From contig OV277868.1 of the NCBI GenBank assembly GCA_922989275.2, forward strand, positions 46,994,216 to 47,058,215: 64,000 bases of DNA. The letters are read 5' to 3'. The DNA comes from Gari tellinella. Lineage: Eukaryota; Mollusca; Bivalvia; Cardiida; Psammobiidae. Within the stretch, counting starts at the first letter, position 1. Each line of letters begins with the position of its first letter. The notes beneath the pieces are model-generated. The model was not told where the DNA came from and did no database searches. It saw only the letters and a list, made by a program, of their open reading frames with translations. The translations under genes were made by a program, and so were the position numbers. This document shows positions 21,870-32,221 of the stretch, piece after piece.

Positions 21870-22109
21870 ATACTACTAGATTAACACCTATTTCATTTTA
21901 TTTTTCATGTATATTATATTAAATTTTATTTTTATTTTATATTGTATTGATTGTTGTTTGTCACATGCTGTATATACTTTATTTATGTTCTTGTAATCTT
22001 CAATCTGGAGGAAATAAAGAAATATATATGTCCTTTTCTACATTTTAGTGTTTTGCGTTTCCGTTTCGTTTGCGTTAAATAACGGGAAAGAATAACGTAT
22101 TCTCCACTG

Positions 22110-22439
22110 TACGTTTGAAACCTGCATGTGGCAGAGCAAAGTGAGGAAATTGGACATTATTATATAGACCTTAATAAAATCAAATAATGTGGGAAATGCT
22201 ATCCTAACCACATAAATACACATATTTTCGCCTTTAATTTATCCCTCAAATGAAGAAATGTGTCCATTTTATAGCGGCATAGATATGCATCGTAAGATAT
22301 ATAGTTTCTGTATCCTACCAGGCAGGATAAAAGGCATAAGGTGCATTAAAGCCTTCGGTGTCTCTAGCTGATGTGGAGAAATAAACTTCAAAAGAGAGAA
22401 ACCTTACTCTTTCGTTTCAATAGTTGTGCTATAAAGTGT
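22110..22439. other. Unassigned DNA
   Basis: A small hairpin at 22315-22332 (TACCAGGCAGGATAAAAGG region); no gene or repeat recognised. Confidence 0.35.
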
Positions 22440-23149
22440 CAATGGTCGTTTGTATGTGTAATTATATTTCTGGACATAAGTATATTTAAACTAAACATAT
22501 TTCGGACAAAGTTTTTCTATAATTGAGACTAAATGTCATGGCCATAGTGACCTGAAAATGGTAAGTTACACTCCATCTTCCGAACAAGCACTCATACACA
22601 AGTTTGGTAGCCCTATAGGTAATGTGGTAACGGATAAAAGTGTTCCGTACAAGCCGTTCCTTATTAGATGTCATTGGTTAAGGTAAAGGTCAACGTGAAG
22701 CCGGATGTTCTTTCAAGGAAACACCTGCTCCGATCCGGGATCGAATCCGGGTCGCTCGGTTCGTAGTCATGAACTCTACCACGTCTACACACTGTGACAA
22801 CCGGAAAAGGGCGTGTGGCGCATGTAATATAGTTTATAAATACGCCCCATGTTTTTAATACTTAAGGTCAAAAGTTAAGGTCAACACCACAGTGGCCTGG
22901 CAATGATACGCTACTCTCCATCATCTGAAGATGTACTCACAAACCAAATGCGGTATCCCTAGCAACTGCATTTATAGTATAGGAAACATGCTGCGGATAA
23001 AGGTCAATATCAAGGTCACAGTATCCTGAAGATGATACACCACACTGTAACATCCAAATATGTTTTCACACACCAACAATTGAGTCCTTAGCTGATATGA
23101 TGTAGGAAATGTGCTCCGGACAAGTTTTTCTATATTCGAATACAGGTGA
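22440..23149. repeat. Diverged tandem repeat with a tRNA-like insert
   Basis: Units of about 150 bp recur: AGTGACCTGAAAATGGT, CCATCTTCCGAACAAGC and TCCGGACAAGTTTTTCTAT appear two to three times in variant form. At 22730-22800 the minus strand has an A-box-like TGGTAGAGTTC and a B-box-like GGATTCGATCC, a likely tRNA-derived piece. Confidence 0.5.
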
Positions 23150-23357
23150 CTACTAAAAGCAGACTGACAGTAAAGCAGAATGCATCTAAAGATGCATTCT
23201 GCTTTACTTTCAGCATTTTTAAGCTAACATCTCCCGGGACATAGGAATATTTTCACGTTGCACAGTCCTTACTTAAAATTGAACTAGATTTATTTATTTC
23301 AATGGGGGAATTAAATAAATGCGCAAAAACGCGTGTTTATGGACTAAAGCGTTAAGG
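23150..23357. mobile_element. M3 element with beta hairpin (GCATC variant)
   Basis: Hairpin AGCAGAATGCATCTAAAGATG and complement. Outer ends worn (right GGACTAAAGCGTTAAGG). The arms differ from other M3 copies at matching positions on both sides. Confidence 0.65.
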
Positions 23358-23573
23358 TAAATGCGACTGTTTTACAAAGTAAAATGTGTTTCCATTACAT
23401 AACTTTACAAAAATACCAAGGAGCGTGACAGACAGTATACTTTATAAACAGACAGGTTAGTAAAGAAGTTTGTGTCATCCTATCACTGCAACTAAAATAG
23501 AAACCGATTTCAGCTAAAAATAATCATAAATAAGCAATGAGACATTGACTTGGAACACTTGTTGTAACGGATA

Positions 23574-23792
23574 CTGTGGAGAAAACGTTATTCTTTTCCG
23601 TTTCAACGCAAACGAAACGCAATGCACTAAATTGTAGAAAATAACAACTTTTTGACAATTCTGACTGTTGATATTAAGTTGAGTGGCAAACATTTTGGAG
23701 CTTAATCAGACGCCGGGTCACCCGGCGTCTGATCTGGCTCCACAATGTTTGTACTGGACATAATAGGTTTAGCGAAAACGCGTTTATTGGGA
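23574..23792. mobile_element. M1 MITE, right TIR lost
   Basis: TA-CTGTGGAGAAAACGTTATTC left; alpha hairpin; stops at CGTTTATTGGGAAAAT. Confidence 0.7.
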
Positions 23793-24229
23793 AAATGTAT
23801 AATACTTGCAGACGTAGCTTATAATCATTTAAAATTGAATTAGGAGAATGCTTTTCTGTACACATTGTAGCTACTGGAGTGTCTTATGATTGAATTTTGC
23901 AAATATTTCCTATTTGTGTAGATTTAAGAAGAAACCAATTCCGTTATACCGACGTTGTTAAATGGTTGAAGACAACGGTTGGGAGTTGAGATACACACAA
24001 ATTGGTCACGACGGTCGAATGCCTAAATGGTCTATTCCTGCACCTCACAACGACCATACGTTGTCAAAAACCAATTAACAACGGTAGCTAACGTAGATTA
24101 TTTCAATTCTAACATGATTAACTTTAAAAAGTTCATTAGAAAGGGAAAAAAATGTTTTAAGATTATTTCCTCTGCGATTGAAGTTCTTCGACCGTACTAC
24201 CTCCTCATAGCAAACTTACGTCATATATA
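23793..24229. other. Unassigned DNA
   Basis: No recognised gene or repeat. Confidence 0.35.
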
Positions 24230-24487
24230 CAGTGGAGAAAACGTTATTCTTTCCAAATAAACGCGTTTAAGCTCAAACTATTATTTCAATTTCAAACAGT
24301 TTGGAGCCTGATCAGACGCCGGGTTACCCTGATCAGACGCATGGTAACCCGGCGTCTGATCAGGCTCCAAACTGTTTGCCACTCAAATTCAAATGAATAC
24401 GTAGTATTATCAAAAAGTTATAATTCTATACATTTTACTGCTTTGCGTTTGCGTTTAATCGGGGAAAGTATAACGTTTACTCTACTG
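24230..24487. mobile_element. M1 MITE with rearranged hairpin tip
   Basis: AAAACG subtype ends. The hairpin tip carries a second copy of the left arm (GATCAGACGCCGGGTTACCC then GATCAGACGCATGGTAACCC), making the copy 258 bp. Confidence 0.8.
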
Positions 24488-24645
24488 TAAGAATAATAAG
24501 ACTGTTGTCCAGCAGTTATTTTCACATTCACAACGTACTTTTACTGATCCACCATCAGAACGTTGATTTCAAACGCTTCTTTAACATTTGCTGACATATA
24601 AGCTGAAAACATTGTTGCAATGCGTTCGTCCTAAGATAGTTACTA

Positions 24646-24823
24646 CAGTAAAACCTCTCTATTACGAACACTAAATTTTGTTAATTATTTGGCGTTTTGC
24701 AACAGGTGACTGCTTAAAGGAAGGTGACAGTTAAACAGAAGTTACCTTCCTTTAAGCTGTCACCTGTCCTTTATGCAGTCAATAAACATACATTTCAGTG
24801 TCCGTAGTAGAGAGGTTTAACTA
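24646..24823. mobile_element. M2 MITE with shortened hairpin
   Basis: TA-CAGTAAAACCTCTCTATTA left; AGAGAGGTTTAACTATTG right. The AAAGCTCC tip of the beta hairpin is deleted (ACAGAAGTTACCTTCC). Confidence 0.75.
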
Positions 24824-25092
24824 TTGTTTATCCTTCGCCTGATGAACGCGTCATTAACGGTATTTCCAAAAAGTTTTGCTCCAGATCAGACGCGACACTC
24901 GACACTAGGGTTCTTAAAATTTTAAAGTTATATAAATCTGATGTTACCAAAAATGCAGACGACACTTTCAAATCAGACGATATTTCGACAGGAAAAGGGA
25001 TAATGAACTATTGAATATGTAAATGCATGTATACATAAGTACTTGTTTACGGATATACATGTATACTCTAGCCTATACATACGAAACTTTAA

Positions 25093-25412
25093 ACAGTGCT
25101 CCCTCTCTACAACGGCCCCCTGAACAACGATTCCCTCCATACAGCAACGCTTGCCGCTGTTCCCCAAACAAGACAACTATGTCCAACAGTTTCACGACTA
25201 CAATAATAACCGTATGCTTAAAATTGTCGTCTGATGTTTTTTCTCAAAGTCACATTTATAGACAGTTGGACAAGAAAAACATAACGAGTGGCAAACAGCT
25301 GGAATCCAGATCAGACGCCATGTGACGGGGAGTCTGATCTGCGTCTGATCTGCATTAAAGCTGTTTGCAAGTGTACCCACATTTCCCTCCAAATAACAAC
25401 TCTCTCCGAACA
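25093..25412. mobile_element. M5 element with alpha hairpin
   Basis: AAACAGTGCTCCCTCTCTAC, CCCCTGAACAACGATTCCC and GCTGTTCCCCAAACAAGAC on the left; alpha hairpin (GGAATCCAGATCAGACGCC); TTCCCTCCAAATAACAAC and CTCTCCGAACAGCAC on the right. These are the modules of 5150-5325 and 5645-5735 in inverted arrangement. Confidence 0.55.
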
Positions 25413-25601
25413 GCACAAATCATTGTTGTCTCCCGTTACCTTTTATAGAACTTTCCCGTATTTCAAAAGTTGAATTTCGACAACACGGCGTCGCGTAAGT
25501 AGAATATTTCCTTATTTCAAAGTTAAAACATTGCTTAGACACGTTTTAAGTTAGAAATACACACAACACAACTTTGTTTTTGAGCAAAAATGAAATAATT
25601 A

Positions 25602-25805
25602 CAGTAAAACCTCTCTATTACGATCACAAAATCGTGTTAAGTATTAGATATTTAAAGCAAGTGACTGTTTAAAGCAAGGTGAACGTTAAACAGAAAGCTC
25701 CTTCAGGAGCTTTGTGTTTTACGTTCACCTTGCTTTAATCTGTCACCTGTCTAAAATTATGCAGTCAATTAGCCTTCTTTGTAGTCGTAAAATAGTGTTT
25801 CACTG
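25602..25805. mobile_element. M2 MITE
   Basis: TA-CAGTAAAACCTCTCTATTA left, right end worn (GTGTTTCACTG). Long beta hairpin with GAAAGCTCCTTCAGGAGC tip. Confidence 0.75.
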
Positions 25806-26170
25806 TGGATGTCTACAATGTCTATGTGTGCGATACTCAACACTGCATTATCCTCAGCGGTTTAAGCCTATTTTCTAATATAATTAAAACTGATCGGCTT
25901 TCCTGGCTTCTGTTTTAAGGGAACCAACTTGTATAAATACTTAAATAGTCGCCAGACCGACCGACGGTACCAATCAAGCATATCACACCATGTAAGGGGA
26001 ATAATAAGAGATGGACACTTCTGTGTTCTGGGATTGATTATTCCCCTTTGATAACTTTTAAGAAATATATTTTCTAGTCAGGATCCACATGCATATGACA
26101 AAAGTAAAAAAGCAAAATAAACATAGGTTTACAGATACAGCAATAGAAATAAAGTAAAATAAAGGCAGTC
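25806..26170. other. Unassigned DNA with a hairpin
   Basis: Inverted repeat AAGGGGAATAAT at 25997 and ATTATTCCCCTTT at about 26038-26050. Nothing else recognised. Confidence 0.4.
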
Positions 26171-27505
26171 ATAAGAGCCCCATGGGGCATATTTCGCTCA
26201 CCTGAGAATAGCTGAAAAATGGAGAAACTGATTTATGTCCAGGACGGGGTCATTTTTAACCCAAGGGGCATAATTTGAACACTCTTGATAGACGACCTAT
26301 AGATGATGCTATGTGCCAAATATCTAATATCAGGGTAGTAGGGTTTTAGACAAGATGATTTTTTAACGTTTCCATTGGAAAAATCTATCTTTAGCTCATG
26401 TGACCTACATATGCAACAGACTGGAACCATTTGAACAAACAGGTAAAGGACATCAAACAGTGTCACTATGCCGAATATCTGTGACCCCCGGGGCGGGGCC
26501 AATTTTGACCCCATGGGCATAATTTGAACAAACTTGATAGAGGATCTGTAGATGATGCTATGTGCCAAATACCTTTGCTCTGGCCTTTGTAATTTTTTAC
26601 AAGAAGATTTTTTAAGTTTTTAAAGAAAAAATCTATTTTTAGCTCCTGTGACCTAGATATGCAACAGACCAGAACCATTTGAACAAAATACGTAAAGGAT
26701 ATTTAGAAGTGTCACCATACCAAATATCAAAGCTCTGGCTGTGTTAATGTCAGGGCAGAAGATGTTTGAAAATTTCGCTATATAACTCTATGTAAAAATT
26801 TGACCCCGGGGCGGGGCCAATTTTGACCCCAGGGGCATAATTTGAACAAACTTGATAGAGGACCTGTAGGCGATGCTATGTGCCAAATATCTAAGCCCTG
26901 GCCCTTGTAGTTTCAGAGGAGAAGATGTTTTAATTTTTCCATGAAAAATATCTATTTTTAGCTCCTGTGACCTAGATATGCAACCGACCAAAACTATTTG
27001 AACAATATTGGTAAAGGACATCTAGAAGTGTCACCATGCCAAATATCAAAGCTCTGGCCATATTAGTTTCAGAGGAGAAGACGTTTGAACATTTCGCTAT
27101 ATAACTCAATGTAAAACTGTGACCCCCGGGGCGAGGCCAATTTTGACCCGAGGGGCATAATTTGAACAAACTTGATAGAGGACCTCTAGATGGTGCTATG
27201 TGCCATATATCTAAGCTCTGGCCCTTGTAGTTTCAGACAAGAAGATTTTTTAAGATTTCCTTATTTTTTCACTTTGGTTGCCATGGCAACCAGAGTTCTA
27301 CATTGTTTTTAATTCTTTGCACAAATTTGAAAGAGCTTGACCCAAGGAACATTCCTGTAAAGTTTGGTTGAAATCTGTCAAGCGGTTTAGGAAGAGATGT
27401 CAATTGTTAACGACGACGGACGACGCACGACGGACGACGCACGACGACGGACACAGGGCCATCCCAATAGCTCACCTTGAGCCTTTGGCTCAGGTGAGCT
27501 AAAAA
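26171..27505. repeat. R composite repeat 1 (320-bp units)
   Basis: Left end AAGAGCCCCATGGGGC and TTTCGCTCACCTGAG. Right end a (GACG)-rich tract and hairpin CTCACCTTGAGCCTTTGGCT then CAGGTGAGCTAAAAA. Between them are about four diverged units of about 320 bp, marked by GACCCCCGGGGCGGGGCC at 26477, 26803 and 27120. Repeats of this design recur at 45.7-51.7 and 59.2-62.3 kb. Confidence 0.75.
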
Positions 27506-28118
27506 CAGACATATACAAGCAGCAGACATGACAAAATCACAGCTAACCGGCCGAACATGAAGAACATTCTCCGTCCCAGGCATTCAAAAAGCTTTTTAAA
27601 TGATTAAAATTTGTTGAGTCTTTAAATGCTCATATTAACACATAAGACCCTAGCGACGAGTATAGTCGTCATTTACAAACAGTGTCTCTATAGGATTACA
27701 CTTGTCCTATGCAAACAGTGTAGAATCTTATCAGAGGGCTCCTTAAGGAGCCATCTGATCAGGGTCTACACTGTTTGTCATTTTGAAATATATTTTGTTA
27801 AAAGCATCCCTAAATACATGTAGTCCAGATGGACTAGACGTATTTTGAAATTGGAATAACCTTTAAAAGTTTCCGAGGTGACTGAGTTTCCATACTTTTT
27901 GTTCCTTGAAACGGAAGTAGTTGGACCCGTGTCTTGTTGTTCTTACCTAAGGGATCATAGCAGTTATTGTGTACCTAAACAGAAACGGAAACTGATCAAT
28001 ATGATTAAAAGCCTATTTTTACACATAGTATATATTCAATGGCGTTGTACAATAAATCATATAAATAACAATGGTCTATCAATACAACCGAAATGCACAT
28101 ACCACTTATATCTATATA
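27506..28118. other. Unassigned DNA with an alpha-2 hairpin
   Basis: 27709-27778 is an alpha-2 hairpin (AAACAGTGTAGAATCTTATC, GGGCTCCTTAAGGAGCC, complement). The remainder is unassigned. Confidence 0.5.
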
Positions 28119-28323
28119 CAGTAAAACCTCGCTATTACGACCACTAAAATGAAGGCTAATTGATTGTATAATAGAGGGGTGGCAGCTTAAAGCAAGGTGA
28201 CAGTGAAACAGAAAGCTCCTGAGGAGCTTTCTGTTTCACTGTCACCTTGCTTTAAGCGGTCACCTATCGTAAACACACGAATAATTAACAAAAGTTCTTG
28301 GTCGTAATAGAGAGGTTTTACTG
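28119..28323. mobile_element. M2 MITE, full length, near-perfect
   Basis: TA-CAGTAAAACCTCGCTATTA left, ATAGAGAGGTTTTACTG-TA right. Beta hairpin almost perfect over 80 bp (GCAAGGTGACAGTGAAACAG, AAAGCTCCTGAGGAGCTTT). Best example of the family here. Confidence 0.85.
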
Positions 28324-28389
28324 TATACGTAAAGAATGCCGAAAATATTCTTATTTACAAATCCACAAGTCGAAATGTCTGAAAAAAAG

Positions 28390-28740
28390 TGTTTAGAAAT
28401 TTCTTAAAAACACCCTCTGATTCAGAATTTCTCACATGTGATGGTAGATTGTCCCATAAATTTGGTCCGACAGTTTTAAAAGCTCTGTCGGCAACAAATG
28501 TTTTACCTCTCTTACATGCTAATGGAACTTTGTAGCAACCTTTAACATAATCTGAAGATCTTAAACTTCACCTTGTTACCTGCTCTGTCAACTGTTCAGT
28601 TAAATAAGCTGAAGCTTGACCAACTCAACATCACAGTTAACTGCTTAAATTCACTACTAGCCTGAATGGGAAGCCGATGAAGTTGGTACAAAGCTTGCCT
28701 TGGTGTGTGGTTTAGGAAAGGTGCTCCGGCGAGAACAAAT
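28390..28740 (-). pseudogene. LINE protein C-terminal remnant
   Basis: On the minus strand, about 28570 down to 28395 reads KGCYKVPLACKRGKTF, ADRAFKTVGPNLWDNLP and SEGVFKKFLNTFF. This is the conserved tail of CR1/L2-type LINE proteins (R-F ... P-LWN-LP ... FK--L). The upstream part (to about 28740) is frame-shifted and only vaguely similar. No RT catalytic motifs. A separate LINE lineage from the plus-strand one at 19.3-22.0 kb. Confidence 0.6.
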
Positions 28741-30627
28741 GGTGCACCGGCGCGGGGACACTGCTATTACTTGCCTCATGTTCGATAAATAAAATACAGA
28801 ATGTTCCTATTTTGAGATTTGTTTTATAATTTTTGTCAGTATGTAGCTTATGTTTAGAGACCCGAGTGTTTCGTTAAACAAGACGGTCATGATAGTCCTG
28901 AATAGCTCATCTAGTACCCATGGTTACGGTTATGATGACATTAATATGGGACAAGCGGTTTCGGGGAAAACATGTCTTTAACTTTCACATGTTAAGTTAT
29001 ATCAGGAAAACGTTAACCATTATAGATATGTAGTTGAGGTTATGGGTCATATATCTAAGCTCTAACCCTTGTGATTTATGAGATGTTTGAAGATTTACCT
29101 TAGTTTATAACTCCATGTAAAAACGTGACCCCCGGGGCGGGGCCATTTTGGACCCAAGGGTAATAGTTTGAACAATCTTGACACCGTGGACGGTGCTTTG
29201 TGCCAAGTATCCACGCTTTGTGTACCATCGTTTCAGACAGGAATACTTTTAAGTTTTCATTGAAAATATCTTTCTTTAGTTCCGGTGACCCAGATATGCA
29301 ACGTACTGTCCAGAACAAATTCATCACGAATCGTCAGTACATGTAAAGGGTCTCTAGAAGTTAAAGCCATCCCTAGACGACCTTTCGACCATAACACCTG
29401 ACAAGCCATCAAAGCATGCAGCCACGTGCAAGTTTTTACCTTACTGCTATCTTGTCTAGGGATATACTCACCCAAGCGTTTCATGTCAGGCCCGTACCTT
29501 AAGGGCCTCTCTAGACAACTGGAGATTAGTTACCTGGATTTTCACACCAACTGAGATTGGTGACACCTTGTGATTCACGAATTTTCTCACTTATCTAATA
29601 ATGGGGGGGGGGGGGGGGGGTAGTCTGTCAAAGGACTGAGGAAAAGTCTTTAAACCATGCCAAACATCAAAGCTCTGACTATATTTGTGTCAGAGGGGAA
29701 GATTTTTGAATATTTCAGTAAATAAATATATGTAAAACGGTGACTCCGGGCGGGGGCAAATTTTGACACCTACGAGGGCAAAATCTGAAGTATTGATAGA
29801 GGCCCTATAGATGATGCAAATATGCTAAATATCTAAGGCTAAATTAAAAAGTACCTATGTTTCCTATTACTTGCCAACATAAATTAGGGACGGAAGGTCG
29901 GAAAATCTGTTTGCAAAGTCCTGGGCCATACATAAAACCCTTTAAAATATAAATTCAAGTTGTTGATTTAATTTATAGGTCCTGCCGGGTACTACCAAAA
30001 TTACCTTAAAATTGAAACTGGTATGATTGTTAACCAATATTGGCATACCAAACCGACAATGGAGTGACTGATGTGTGATATATTGAATAAATAACGTATT
30101 AAAATGTGTTGTCTGCGTGCCAAATGTGTCAATAAAATGTGCTGTCTGCATGTTGAATGTGTCAATGGTAAATTAACTAGCAGATCATATCTGCAAGGAA
30201 GGTACTTTATGACAGGTTTAGATCAAATTTCACTTAGATTTTCGCTAAATCTGATTTAAAAATCATTTTTAAAACATTTAAACGACTATAAAGTAGCTTT
30301 TTTAACAATTAATGTGTCTTGATAGCTTTTAAACTGCAAAAATTGTGTTTTTAACCTTTTTTCCGATTTTGATAGCCGACATTCTGTTCTACATTTTACC
30401 AAAATCTCCAACAAACAATCAAACGCATTACACGGCTATAAATCACCCTTCATTAAGCACTCCGTAGTCAAGCCACGTGACCAGCTAGAGGCGTTCTCCA
30501 GCTGCTGTTGCGTGATTTATGGGTTTAGCATGTTAAAATCATTATTGAATTATGATTGGTATATTTTATTAAGGGTGGAGCTAAGGAAAATTGCTTACGA
30601 AATATGTGTCTTCTTATTGGTTGAAAC
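28741..30627. repeat. Decayed R composite remnants and unassigned DNA
   Basis: R-type units are recognisable at 29036-29300 (GACCCCCGGGGCGGGGCC) and 29640-29860 (ATGCCAAACATCAAAGC). The ends are lost. An 18-nt G run is at 29603-29620. 29861-30627 shows no known family. Confidence 0.5.
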
Positions 30628-31433
30628 AACAAGAGCACCGCAGTGCGGCAAAATACGCCCGTCATGGCCGGCGGGTGTCAAAGTCGTCCGGACTCAGGCC
30701 GACTGGAAAAAGTCGCCCGGAGTGTAGGCCCGACTATCGATCTATAAAGGGGCATTACTCTGCTAAAAATAGTCGCCAACGTCTGAAACGCGAACTCGTC
30801 CGAACTATTGTGATATTGAATACTTGTAGGAAGTTTAATCAGAATCGGTCAATAAATGAAGGTGAGAGAGCGCTAAGAAGAAAAGTTAACGGACGAAGTG
30901 TGGCTTATTTTAAATTTTTAAGTATGTAAAGGGGCATAACTCATAGAAAAATAATTTAACAGAAACCAAAATTAACAGATGCCTTCCCTGCATGATGAGA
31001 AAGATAAATATGAAATTTGGTTGCAATAGACAAAATGTAAGTAAAATTATTATCAGGAAACAATTTATTGTTACAAAAACTGTGTGAAGGGGCATAACTC
31101 TGAAAATACGGAGTCAAACCAAAAACCCGTAATACATGTTAAGTAACTTCATTCATTGTATCACCATATAAAATTTGAAATCAAGTGAATAAAAAAAAAA
31201 AGTTTTGACAATAAAGGGGCATAACTCTGCTAAAAATAGCCGCCAACGTCTGAAATGCGAACTCGTCCGAATTATTGTGGTATGAAATATTTGTAGGAAG
31301 GTTAATCAAAATCGGTAAATAAATGAAGGTGAGAGAGCGCTAACAAGAAAAGTTAACGGACGGACGTATGGACGTACGGACGGACAGCGCTGGGTATACC
31401 ATAATACGACCGTCGATGACGGGCGTATAAAAA
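30628..31433. repeat. R-prime composite repeat
   Basis: Starts ACAAGAGCACCGCAGTGCGG and ATACGCCCGTCA; ends with CGGACGGAC tracts, hairpin CCGTCGATGACGGG and CGTATAAAAA. Internal units are marked by AAGGGGCATAACTC at about 30746, 30928, 31088 and 31213, and the block GCCAACGTCTGAAA occurs twice. Same plan as the R repeats but a different sequence family. Confidence 0.65.
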
Positions 31434-32221
31434 GGACATAGTTGAACCCCGGGGGTATTCGCACTGTGTCAGACAGTCAAAATGACACACGTTTTCGGCA
31501 CCTCCTTATTTTCAGACACGCGGCATTTTTGGACAACGATTGTGTTCGCGGTTGGGGTCCGATTTTCATGCGGTTTAAAGCAGATGAAAGGGTATTATCT
31601 TCTCGAGGGAACCGTGTCTCAGAATGTTGATGAGGTTCTTTCTCCAGCTGTTCACAGCAAAGCATTACGTAATAGAAATCGACTTTAAACGGTAAAATAA
31701 CTTTGATGTTACATAATAATAGTTGGAAGGGGAATTTTAAAAATCTGAGACACGGATCTCTAGATATGTTAATGAAGTGTATTATGGGCAATTTTAAAGG
31801 CGTTAAAAATTAAAACGGCTTTGAAATCGCTGTTTGAATTTATTTTAAATTTGTCTTATAAAATCGTAAAAAAATCAAATATTTTTTTAAAAAAGACATT
31901 TTGTGGTGACATGTGTACCACTTAAACCATTCAGCTATAAAATGGGGGAATAAATTATAAACCATGATGATAAATAAGAAAAATCCGCTTGCAGTATCAA
32001 AACTATCAAGCTACCTTAAGTTATGACTAATAATAATAATAATTTATTTAACGAGAGAGCTCATTTGGTCAATACCAATCTTCCATGAGACCCTCAACAT
32101 ATATACAAGCACACAAAACATAAGGCATTTTCATGCAAAACAAATAATTAACAACAATATAACAATACCAACCGTGATGCAGCAATTTACAAGAACAAAA
32201 GTATCTTAAGCATCTGAAAAA
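31434..32221. other. Unassigned DNA with a possible retroposon tail
   Basis: At 32024-32045 (TAA)n then TTTATTTAACGAGAGAGC reads on the minus strand like the 3' end of a non-LTR element with a TTA-repeat tail. No coding part found. Confidence 0.35.

Larger units (their letters stand above)
19291..22030 (+). mobile_element. 5'-truncated LINE (non-LTR retrotransposon)
   Basis: Contains the C-terminal part of a LINE reverse-transcriptase protein followed by an AT-rich 3' UTR ending GGAGGAAATAAAGAAATATA, a typical LINE tail. The 5' end is lost, as is usual for LINE copies. Coding pieces at 19291-19410 and 20090-21207 are interrupted by a foldback (19412-19712), a SINE-like sequence (about 19850-20088) and an M1 element (20328-20573); the UTR holds an alpha hairpin (21283-21346) and another M1 (21663-21869). 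Confidence 0.7.
19234..22109. mobile_element. M1 MITE split by a LINE
   Basis: Left end 19234-19290 (CAGTGGAGAAAACGTTATT to CTAAAACTATTATTT). Right end 22031-22109 (CCTTTTCTACATTTTAGTG to GTATTCTCCACTG), TA on both sides. The pieces are in the order and orientation of one M1 copy, with its central hairpin missing, and the LINE lies between them. Confidence 0.7.

Noticed and set aside
26233..27169. Minus-strand frames with recurring CISRSQELKID peptides
   Set aside because: Read through R-type tandem units; frame changes from unit to unit and no known domain.
29603..29620. Poly-G/poly-C runs (also 7697-7731, 49811-49825, 57138-57155) as G-quadruplex regulatory sites
   Set aside because: Simple homopolymers within decayed repeats; length is unreliable in assemblies and no gene is nearby.
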